Of a stretch of 64,000 nucleotides of DNA, positions 19,201 to 31,200 are shown one piece after another. The DNA lies in contig JAVJST010000011.1 of assembly GCA_040219295.1 (NCBI GenBank), positions 908,916 to 972,915 on the forward strand. Reading direction: 5' to 3'. The stretch is from JAVJST01 sp040219295 (GTDB lineage Bacteria > Pseudomonadota > Alphaproteobacteria > Rhodospirillales > Casp-alpha2). How positions within the stretch are numbered: the stretch's first letter is position 1; every line of letters starts with the position of its first letter. The position numbers and the translations under genes are program-made. Under the pieces are notes generated by a model. The model did no database searches and was not told the DNA's origin. It saw nothing but the letters and a program-made list of their open reading frames with translations.

Positions 19201-22200
19201 GACGCCGATGCCGGCACGACGCTGAGTCTCGGCACGGCGTCGGGCGCGGTGCGCGGCAGTCTGGTCCTCAATCCGCAGTTGTCATCGTTCGTCTTGCCGT
19301 TCAACCCCTCGTCAATCGGCGGCCTGCCGGGCGGAGACGGTAACCCGGGCAACGATGAGTTTTCCGTTCTGCCATGGACTGAGGGCGATGTCTTCCAAAT
19401 CGTCATCTCGGGCACCGTCAACGGCATCGCGAGGTCGGCGACGGTTTCTCATACGGTTTCCAGCAGTGAAGTATCCTCGGGTGTAGTAGCGATTTACGAG
19501 GCGGTGGTCGGTACGATCCTTGCCGATGGGAACGCTGCGCAAATCGTCAAGGCCAGACCGTTCGGGGGAATCGAACTCTATTCGGCCAACTCCAACGGCA
19601 CGTTCACGACCACGGTGACGTTGATTGACGGTGAAACCGACGCGACGTTCACGGCGCCGGTCTCAAGCCAGGTGCTGTCGAACCAGGTGATCTACACGCC
19701 GAACGCGACGTCAGTGGAGGGTCTGGGCAACGGTCAGTCGGCGACCGACACCATCACCTATACGGTCTCAGACGGCACGGTCAGCGATACCGCGCAGCTC
19801 GACGTCACCATCGACGGCGTCAACGATGCGCCGATCGCCGGCAACGATGCGGTTTCGCTCAAGGCTGACGCATCGACCAGGAACTTCGGCGTACTGACCA
19901 ACGACGACGACCCCGACGACAACGAGGATGCGACGACGCTCGTCGTTTCCAACGCCAGCGGCTTTGAGCCTTCGTCCAGCCTCGGCGCCACGGTCGGCGT
20001 GTTCGACAGTGCCGCCGTCGCCCAGGTTACCACGGTCACCGTGAGCGGCGGAGTCGAGGCGGGCGACGTCTACCGCATCAACATCAACGGTACCAACTAC
20101 AGCTACACCGCGAACGCGACCGACGGCCTGACAGTCGCCGCGGTCGCGACCGGCCTCGCCACGGCGGCGAATGCGGCGAGCGGCATCACCGCGGCGGCGA
20201 CCAGCGGCGGTGCGCTGACGCTCACCGGCACGGCCGGTTTACCGTTCGCGGTCGGGGTCAGTTCGACCGACACCGGGGAGATCGCCTCGGCGTTGACGAC
20301 CAAGGCCGACGCCGGCGGCGGCATCACATACGACCTGTCGTCGTTCACCGGCGGCACCGACGATCAGGGCAACGCGATCACCGATCTCGCGCAGCTGGCG
20401 CTCGGCCGGAAGATCACCGACACGGTGACCTACTGGGTCGAGGATGCGTCGGGAGCGCGGTCGCAGGCGACGGTTACGGTGACCATTTCCGGTGTCAACG
20501 ATCCGCCTGATGCCGTCGACGATCCGACGCCGTTCACCGCCTTTGAGAACGGCACGCCGGTCCAGATCGACGTGCTGGCCAACGACACCGATCCGGACAT
20601 CGGCGACGCCGCGGGATTCCTCGTGCTGGCCGCCGAATCGGAACTTGGCGCGACGATCACCAACATCGAATCGGTCGGTGCGATCCTGACCTACAACCCG
20701 TCGGGCCTGGCCGGCATCGAGGGCCTGGCGGAAGGCGAGGTATTGACCGATACGGTCACCTACACCCTGAGTGACGGCAAGGGCGGAACCGACACGGCGC
20801 AGTTCCAGGTCAATGTCACCGGTGTCAACGATGCGCCCGACGCCGTCGACGATGTCGCTTCGGCGAGCGAGGATGGCTCGGCGATCGTCATCAATGTGCT
20901 CGGCAACGACGACGACATCGACAGCGATGATGACAATTCGACCCTGACGATCCTGCAGACCGACCCGGACACCAGCCAGCCTCTGCTGTTCTCCGCCTCG
21001 GGTGCGGCGGTCACGCTGACCAGCCAGACGGCGGCGCCGCAGGTCGATACCCTGACGATGATCGGCACGCTCGAGAACGGCGATATCTACCGCGTAGAAA
21101 TCAACGGCCACGAGGTCGAGCACGTGGTCGACACCTCCACCGATACCGACCTTGCGACGCTTGCGCTCAACATCAAGACCGAGATCAATGATTTGGTCTC
21201 AAGTCTGGCCGGCCCGCCGCCGCAGGAGACCGCCTATCCTGAAACGCCGGGAACCTCGCAGGTCAGTGTCCTTACATTCTCCCAGGGGCTGCCGTTGCCC
21301 GGCGACGGCGTTTCCCTTGAGATCGGCGGCCAGACCCTGACGGCGACGACGGCATCGGGCATTTTCGACGAGATCTACGGCGGCATTGCCGCAGAGGTTT
21401 CGGCCAAGCTGCCGGGCTATCAGGCGACTGCGACGTCGACCGAGGTGACGATTACCGGCCCCGAAGGCCTTCCGTTCTCGATTACAAACCTGAACGTCAT
21501 CCTGGGACCGGCGCCGGTCCCGGCTGATCCGACGGACATGGGCGACCCGTACTACGACCCGCGTCTCGATCCGACGGATCAGATCAACTACGACCCGGCT
21601 TTCGTTCCGGTTCGTCCCAGCGGCTCGCTGGCGCCCGGCGACGAGTCCTCGTTCGAATCGACCACCGCCAACCCTGCGATTCCGGCGTCGACGACCGTCC
21701 CGGTCAGCGGCGTCGTCGCGGGCGAGAGCTACCGCATGAGTGTCGAGGGTCAGGACCTGATCGCGACGGTTCCTTCGGAGTCGATCTCGCCGGCGGACGA
21801 CCTCGCGGCGATCTTCGCCAACCTCATCAACACGACCGTCGGCAGCGCCGTCAGCGCCACTCCGAGCGGCGCATCGATCTCGCTGACCTCGGTCGACGCG
21901 ACCGATCTGACGGTCAGCGGCATCGTCGCCGCGCCGACCGATACCCTTGACGTTTCGGCGACGACGTCCGGCGACGATCTGATCATTACCTCGACCGTCG
22001 GCGGCCGGCCGTTCACGGTGTTCGCCGAAGCCGAGAACGGCAACGGCAACGCGTTCACCGACAACCAGATCCTCGCCGAGACCACAACACCGAACAGCCC
22101 GACCACGGCGATCCAGTACGATCCGTCGACGACCGACGCGTTCGACTATCTGGCCGTCGGCGAGACCGCGACTGACACCATTTCCTACACGGTCGTCGAC

Positions 22201-25200
22201 AGCCACGGCGAACGGTCGACGGCAACGGTGACGGTCACGATCACCGGCACCAACGACGATCCGGTGGCGGTTTCGGATATCGCCGCAACCAACGCCGAGG
22301 CCACGGTCGATATCGACGTGGCAGCCAACGACACCGATGTCGACCTCACGGACGAGCTGACGGTCGATACCTTCGATTCGACGTCGACGCTCGGCGCCGT
22401 GATCAGGCTGAACAACGACGGGACCCTGCAGTACGATCCGACCGGTGTCGACTTTGGCAACCTGACCGATCTCGAGATCCAGACCGATACCTTCCAGTAC
22501 ACGGTCACCGACTCGAACGGCGGCACCTCGACGGCGACGGTCACGATCAATGTCGGTGGCGTGATTCGCGGTGTGTCGGGAACCGATACACTTGCGCTGA
22601 CGCCGAACGGTGTCGACCAGGTATTGGGGTCCGAGAGCAACGACACCGTGACGTTCACCGGCCAGGCGCAGTCGGGCGATTCGTTCGACGGCCGCGGTGG
22701 CAACGACAGCCTGACGTTGGGTGGCGCCGACGACACCATCGAGGTGTCCAACACCGAACTGGTCGACGCCGGCGGCGGCGACGACACCGTTATTCTCGCC
22801 GGTACGGGCCGTACGAGCGTTCAGGGGGGTGCCGGTAACGATACGATCGATCTCACCAAACTCGAAGACGGCGTTACCATCGATCTTGCGGCTGGAACCT
22901 TTGGGAGCGGCGGAGGCTCTTCGGCCGCTTCCGGACTTCTCGTCGGTATGGGCGAAGGCAGCAGCACTACCCAGGGCAGCCTGTTCGTGCCGGGGCCCGC
23001 CAATCTCATTTCGTCGGTGATCGGCAGTGCCGGGGCCGCCAACACCCAAGGTTACACGGGCCTCGCCGCACTCGACGACGGCACCCTGTATGCCATCGTC
23101 CGGTCCTCGCCGCGCGAGCTCGTCACCCTCGATCCGAACGACGGTTCGATCCTCACGTCTGTCGGCCAGATGCTGGAAGGCGTATCGTCGCGGACGTTCA
23201 TCGATCTCACGGCGAATCCGGCAACCGGCGATCTTTATGCGCTCGACAGTTCCGGCAACATCTACTCGATCGACGATACGACTGGCGCCGCCACCTTGCT
23301 GGGTGATTCAGGGCTTTCGACGCCGAGCGGCATCGCATTCGATCCGGTGTCCGGCGACATCTTCCAAACCGGTGAGCGTTTCGACTCCGGCCAAGGTGCC
23401 TACGTTCAGGTCGTCCACCGGTTCGATCCGGATACGGGCGCCGTCGTCGCCAACAGCGAGGTGGCACTGAGTTCACGCGCGCCCGGCGGATTGGCGCTCG
23501 ACGACAACGGCACCCTGTTCGGTGTCGATAACGACGGCATTCTGCAAAGCGTTGATCCGGCGACCGGCGAAGTCCGCTTCCATGGCGAGATCGGATATGG
23601 CGGTGGTGACCTCGCCCTTGTCTCCGATGGGCAGGGCGGTAAGCAACTGGTTCACGCACCAGGAACACAAGGTGACGGTATCCTGCTCGCGTTGTTGCCG
23701 GCCGATCCGACCACGTCGTTCATAGGTGAGGCGTCGCCCGACGGGTTTACCGGCCTCGCGGCGCTCGACAATGGCACGGTATTCGCCGTGCTCCGGACAT
23801 CGCCGCGCGAGTTGGTGCAGATCGACCCGACTGACGGCTCAATCTCGGCGACGATCGGCCCGATGCTGGACGGTGTTTCCTCGCGCACCATCATCGATCT
23901 GACGGCCAATCCCTCGACCGGCGTCCTCTATGCGCTCGACAGTTTGGGCGACATCTATTCGGTCGACGGCGCGACCGGGGCGTTGACGCTGATCGGCGAT
24001 TCGGGCCTCAACACGCCGAGCGGCATCGCCTTCGATCCGGCGACCGGCAACATCCTGCAGACCGGCTGGCTGTCCGACTCTGGCCAGGGCCGGTTCGAGG
24101 ACGTGATTCAACAGTTCGATCCGGCCTCCGGCGTCGTCGCCAACAGTCAGATCAGGCTGAGCGATCAGAGCGCGAACATCGGCGGCCTTGTCCGAGCCGA
24201 CGACGGTAGCGTGTTCGGGATGAACAGCGAGGGCGATCTCTTCAGCATCGATCCGACGACCGGCGCTGTGAACGCACGCGGTCAGATCGGTGGTGGCGGC
24301 GGCGATCTCGCATTTATCGACGACGGCCAGGGCGGCGAGCAGCTGGTCCGCATTGCAGGCTTCGGCGAAGGTGGCGGCGGCGGATTCTTCGCCGTCGAGC
24401 CCGCCGACCCGGTGCCGGGACCGCTCTTCTACGGCGATCCGACCGCCAGCGGTGCGATTACCGGCCTCGCCCTGACGCCCGACGATCGGCTCTATGCCGT
24501 GAACAAGGATGGCGGCAGCCATATTCTGATCGAAGTCGATCCGGCGACCGGCGAGCGGGTTGCGACCGTCGGTGCGATCGAGAGGACCAGCATCACCGTT
24601 CAGATCAACGATCTCACGGCGGATCCGGCCGACGGAACCCTGTACGGCCGGGACGGCAGCGGCAATCTCTACATTATCGATGCCACGACGGCCGAGGCCG
24701 CGCCGGTTGCCAACACCGGTCTCTCGAGCGGAGGCATCGCCTTCGACCCGTCGAGCGGCATCCTCTACATGACCGGATACAGCTCGAGCGTCGGAGACCG
24801 CGTGCTGCAGCAGGTCGACCCGGTGACCGGTGCGCTCGGCACCTACGTCGTTCTGTCCGATCAGGATACGCTGGGGGGCCTCGCGTTCGATGACGACGGC
24901 ACAGCCTATGCGCTGGACAGCCATGACGATATCTACTCGATCAACCCGGCAACGGGACTCGTTCAGGTCACCGGCCACGTTGACGGTGGCGGCGGCGACC
25001 TGATCTTCCTCGGCGCCGGCCTGTCGGGCACGCTCGACAGCGTCGAGAACGTGACCGGCTCGGACTTCGACGACACGATCGTCGGCAGCGCTGGTGACAA
25101 TGTCCTGCTGGGCGGCGACGGCAACGACATCCTCGACGGCGGCGACGGCAACGATTTCATCGGCGGCGGCAACGGCGACGACCGGGTCATCGTCTCGCGT

Positions 25201-28200
25201 GGCGACGATATCGTGAACACCAACAGCTGGGGCAACGACACTCTGTTCATCCCGGACGACTTCGTGGCCGTCGACGCCGAGCGCAGCAGTGACGGCGACA
25301 CGGTCGTCATCACGCTGCGTGACGACACCGACGATACGCTCCACACCGTCACGCTGATCAACCAACTCGCCAACCCGTTGGCCTATGTCGAGTTCAACGA
25401 CGAGGGCACGCTGCGCACGCTCGAGGTTTCGGCGCTGGTCGATGGTACCGGCATCTCTGTGGATAGCGTGTTCGTCGGCACGGCCGCGCTCGAGACCGTC
25501 ACAGGCGGCGACGGCAACGACGTTCTGTTCGGCGGCGGCGGCAACGACGTATTGGCCGGCGGAGACGGTAACGACATCCTGATCGGCGGGCCGGGCAATG
25601 ACACCTACCTGTTCGAAGGCGGCGACGACACGGTGTTCGGCGGCGACGGGTTCGACACGATCGACGTCAACAGCGGGCTCTTCCTGCACGATGCCGGTTT
25701 CGATGCCGACGGTCTGTCGATCGAGGTTTCGAACAGCGGCGGCACCCTGCATGAAGTCTTCATCGAGGATCACACGATCGAACCGGTCGAACGCATCATC
25801 GTCGATGTCGACCGCGACGGGTCGGTCGAAACATTTGATATCGCCACCGGCCAGGATGCATCGGCCGCGACGAACGCCACGTTGGTCGCCGGTACCGACG
25901 GCGACGACACCATCATCGGCGGCAGCGGCAACGACATGCTGTTCGGCGGGCTCGGCTCAGACAGCTTCGACGGCGGGGCCGGGGACGACCGCATAGCCGT
26001 CGACGTCGCCGATACCATCGTCGACGGCGGGGCCGACAACGATACGGCGGATTTCTCAACTTCTGGTTCCGGTGTTCACGTCAACCTTGCGGCGGAACGT
26101 TTCCTCGATGCGGGCGCCGGCAGTTTCGTGGATCTTACGTCGCTGACGCAGCAACAGGGTCTGACGATCACCGATAACGCCAATAATGTGAGCGCGATCC
26201 ACGCGGCGGACATCGACGGTGACGGATTCGTCGATATCGTTTTGGGCGCGCCGCAGGGCTCGGCGTACGACTACAACAATCTGGTCAGTTTCGACGGCTC
26301 GACCAGAATTCTGTTCGGCAGCGCCCTGGCTTCGGTCGATGCTGCGGGTGACGGCCTTAACGGTCGCATCAATACGTTCGATGCAGGAATCTACGGACTG
26401 GGCGCAAGCGCGGGCGTCGTCATCAGCGGCTACTACGCCGGGTACGATGTCGAAAGCGCGGGCGACATCAACGGTGATGGGTTCGTCGATCTTCTAATTC
26501 AGTCGCCCCCGTCCCTGGCTTACGGCGGCGCCCGCGCTTTCGTCGTCTACGGAGGACCGAGCGATCTGACGTCGCAGACCCATCTGGCGGCCCTCGACGG
26601 TAACGGTGACGGCCTCGTCAATATCGCCGACCTCGAGAACAATCCGTCCCACGGATTCATCATCGACACGGGCGGGTACGCCTACCAGAAACAGATCGCG
26701 GCTGCCGGCGACATCAACGGCGACGGCTTCGACGACCTGGTCTTCGGATACACCGAGGCAGGTGTCTACGATCCGACGACATCAACTTTCTTCAGCGGCG
26801 CCTCGATGGTCTTCTTCGGCGGAGACACGCACATCGCTGCGCTCGACACCTATAACGGCGGCGTCGCTGACAATATCATCGAGTACGACGTCTACATGGC
26901 CGACGGCATCAACGCGATGACCATCGTCGGCGATACAAGCGGATACAGCGCCAGCGGCGGCGGGAACATCGGCGGCGACGCGGCCGATGATCTGCTGGTG
27001 AGCACAAGTCAGGGGGTCTACATCGTTTTCGGCGGCGCCTCGATCGGGCTGACCGCATCTAACACCACCGACCCATTTACTGCCGTTCAGGACGTAGCGG
27101 CGAGTACCGGCGTTGACGGCTATGTCATCGGCGATACGCCGGGTGACAGCCAAATTCTTGGAACCGTTTACGACGCCATCACGGTCGGTGACGTCAATGG
27201 CGACGGCTTCGACGACGTGCTGGTTTCGCTCTATACCGGCGATGGTTACGGGACATATACATACGACGCCTACCTGATCTTCGGCGGTTCGCACCTCGCA
27301 GCGCTCGACGCCGCCGACGGTGCCGCCGACGGCTTCATCGGTCTCGCTTCGATTGACGGCGAGAACGGGTTCCTGCTGTCCGGCGGTCAGGACGCGTGGA
27401 ACATGGACATTGCCGCGGCCGGCGATTTCAACGGCGACGGATACGGCGATATCGTCATCGGAACACCTTACGACAGTGTCGACCTGAACGACGGAGTCGC
27501 CTATGTCGTGTTCGGCGGCAGCCATCTGACGTCGCAGGATCGCGCAGACGGTCTGGCGGACGGCGAGATCGACCTCAAGGGGCTCGGCGACGGAAACGGG
27601 CTCGTGCTTGCCGGATACGACCTCGGCTACGCGGTGTCCGGCGGCACGGACGTCAACGGCGACGGTTTCGACGACGTGCTTCTCGCGGCCTCGAATGAAT
27701 CCGTCTACGGCCAAAGCGTCGTGGTGTTCGGGCATTCGACATCGTCTGTAATCACCAACGTCGAGAACGTCCACGGTTCCGGTTTCGCCGACGACATCAC
27801 CGGCGACGGTAATGCCAATCAGATTCTCGGCTTCGACGGCGACGACGTCCTTGAAGGCGGTGGCGGCGCGGATGTGCTTGGCGGCGGTGACGGAGCCGAT
27901 ACGTTCGTCTATCACGCGCGAACCGATTCGACCCTCGCGGCGACGGACACCATCACCGACTTCACGACGGGTGTCGACAAGATTGAATTCGAGGGCATGG
28001 CCGGCATGCTGGTCGCGCTGGCGCCGTTCGCGTATTCGGAGATCGGCGAGGTGACGCTTGCCGGCATCATCGCCGAGATACAGGCGGATGCCAGTGTCGC
28101 CGACAAGGCCGTCTTCTTCGAGGACGGCGTGGACGGCTACGTCTACGTCAACGGCTCGGGCGCCGTCGCGCCGACCGGACCTGGCGATTTCGACGGCACG

Positions 28201-31200
28201 CTGATCAGGCTCGCGGGCGTGACCACGGCACCGGCGCTGACCGACTACATCGGCACCACGCCGACGTCGGTGTTCGACACCGACGCCGGCGGCAACGATG
28301 GGCTGTGGTTCACCGACGCCAACTGGAGTACCGGGACGGCGCCTGGCAGCGGCGAGCTCGCGGTGCTGACCGGAACAGGAACAGTGACCCACACCGGCGC
28401 GACGGGTACCGTCGCGGCCCTCGATGCGGGCGCCGATCTCACGGTGTCGTCCGGTACGCTGGATGTGCTGCAGTTCGCCAATCTGGGCGTTGGCGAGAGC
28501 CTGACGGTGTCATCCACCGCCGCCATGACGGTGGGCGGCGAGGCGACGTTCGGCGGCAACGTGACGATTTCAGACAGCGGCGTTCTGAACTTGGATGGCA
28601 ATTCTGTATTCAAGAGCGGAACCGAACTTAACATCGCTTCGTCAAGCGCCGTCTTGAATGTCAACGGCACAACGGTGCTGGAGGCGGGCGTAACCTTCGA
28701 GAACGTCCTGACCAATTCCTCGTCGCAACCGATCAGCATCAATGGCACAGGCACTCTGGTAAATAAGACGTTTGTGCCGCTGGACGATGAGGACTTCGGT
28801 GCTTCCTTGACACTCCTGAACCAAGGTACGTTGAGCGTCACTGGTGAGTTCTCGGAGATCGCCGGCGCCCTCCACAATGACACGGCTGGGGAAATCTTCA
28901 TAAACGTGGAGAACGGCTTCGTTTCCCGCGTCACCATCGCGAATGGTTTCACCAACGACGGCACAATCCGTTTCGACAACACCATTCAACCCGATGCCAA
29001 TCGCAATGCCGAACTCATCGTCACCTCTGGCGCGATCACGAACGCGGGCGTGATCCAGCTCGACAACACGACCAACGCCGCCGGCTATTTCTCAGTCATT
29101 GATGGAAACCTGACCAATGTCGCCGGTGGTAGCATCGACGTGAACGCCAATGCGATCACTCACGTTCTGGCGGGCAACACCGTGACGCTGACGGGCGGCT
29201 CCATGGATATCGCCACGGGCGCCGAATTCGCGGTACTGGAAGGCACCGCGGTGATCAACGATGGTGTGACGCTGACGGGCGACGGCATATTGACTGTGGT
29301 TGAAGGCTCGCTCGACGTCACCGGCGGCTTCACCCATACCAATACCATGCCGACGCTACTTTTCTGGAACGGTACCGCTGGCGTCGGCACCACCAACGTC
29401 ACTGCGACCAGCCCCTCTGCTCTAGATCTTTCCGGTGGCGGCACGGTCGAAGTTGGCGATTTTGATACTCTGAACTTCGGCGCAAACACGGAACTGATCG
29501 TCGGCGCGGCGACTAACTTGGTTGCCCATACTTCGACCGCCGTCATCGACTTTGCCGGCAGCGGCCCGACCGGCCTGTTCACGCTCGCGTCCGACTTCAC
29601 CCTGACGTCGGGCATGCCGATCCTGCGGTTCGGCGCCACGGGTGACGAGGTAACGATCCAGTCCGACATCGCCACCCCGCGCATATTTACGATTGCGTCC
29701 GGCGGGCGTATGGAGATGACCGACGAGACGGTGACTGGTGACGTCACGCTCAACGTTAACGGCACCTTGACCATTTCCGGCACTGGCAACGGTATTGACG
29801 GACCATTCTCTGTCGGCGCAACCGGCGACGTGACAGTCGGCCCGCAATCGGGCGAGGACGCCTCCGTGACCTTCGCCAGCGGCTTCACCAACGCCGGCAA
29901 CCTGACGCTCGACGCGATCGCTTCAGGCTTCAATTCGACTCTGACTGTCACCGCTGGCACTTTGAACAATGACGGGACGATCACCGTCCAGAACACGGCC
30001 GGCAACGTTGCCAGCGTCTTCACCATCGACGCCAACATTACCAACAACGGCACCATCGACCTGCAGTACGACGCGACGATCTCGGGCGCCGTGCTCAACA
30101 CCGGCACGATCAGTATCCCCGAGGGCGTCACCCTCACCATCGATGGCTCGTTCGCGCTCAACAATACCGGTGACATCGTCGGCGACGGCACACTCGTTCT
30201 CGCCAACGGCGCGACGCTAGCCAACAACGGCGGCACCATCGAGGTTGGCGGCGTCGACACGGTCGGTGATTTCACGGTCTCGGGCGATCTCGGCGCCGGC
30301 GCCGGCGGCAATGAGCTCGTGTTCGATATCCAGGGCGCGGCGACCCACGATGTCCTGAACGTCGTCGATCTCGGTCTCGACTCGTCGGGCAACGCCGATG
30401 TCCTCACGCTCGACTTTACCGGCTATTCGCCGACCGACGGTCAGACGTTCGACATCATCAACTATTCCGGCGCGATCAATGGCGTGTTCGAGACCGTCAC
30501 CGACGGCGGCACGCTGGCTTTTGCCGCCGACTTCGACGTCGACTACGGCGCGACGACGCCGGGCGTCATCTCGGTCACGCTCAACTACACCGGCAACCTG
30601 ATCACCGGTGCCGACGGCGTCGGTGACACCGGGTCCGGCACCCCGGGCGACGACATCTACGTCTCGAGCACCGGCACGGATACCTACAACCTCGCGACCA
30701 ACATCGGCGGTGCGGACACGTTCCGCATCGAGGATCGCTTCGATCTGGTCGACGCATCGTTCGACGGATCGGACCTGGCGTTCAGCATCCTGCTCGACGG
30801 CGAGACCGTACCCGACGCCACCACCTTCCAGGGCCACGGTCCGCACCCGCTGACGTTCGTCGAGGTCGACGTCGAGGGCGACTCGACGCTGGAGGTCTTC
30901 CGCGTCAGCAATTCGACGACCGGTCTCGACGTGTCGGCCCAGCCCGACGGCGACCGCTGGCTGGTTGCCGGGTCGAGCGGCTTCGATACCCTCGTCGGCG
31001 ACGCGTTCGACGACCTGTTGTTCGGCGGTGCGGGCAACGACACCATTGGTGGCGGCGCCGGCAACGATATCATCGTCGGTGGCGAAGGCGTCGACTCCAT
31101 GGCCGGCAACACGGGCGGCGACAGTTTCGTCTTCGTCTCGGCGGCCGACTCGGCGCCGGGGCCGGGCAGCCGCGACAACATCACGGATTTTGACGCCGCC

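Noticed and set aside
26596..26631. DGNGDGLVNIAD, which looks like a dockerin calcium loop.
   Set aside because: It aligns with the linker of other FG-GAP blades in the same propeller (DAADGAADGFIGLASIDG), so it is part of the propeller rather than a dockerin.
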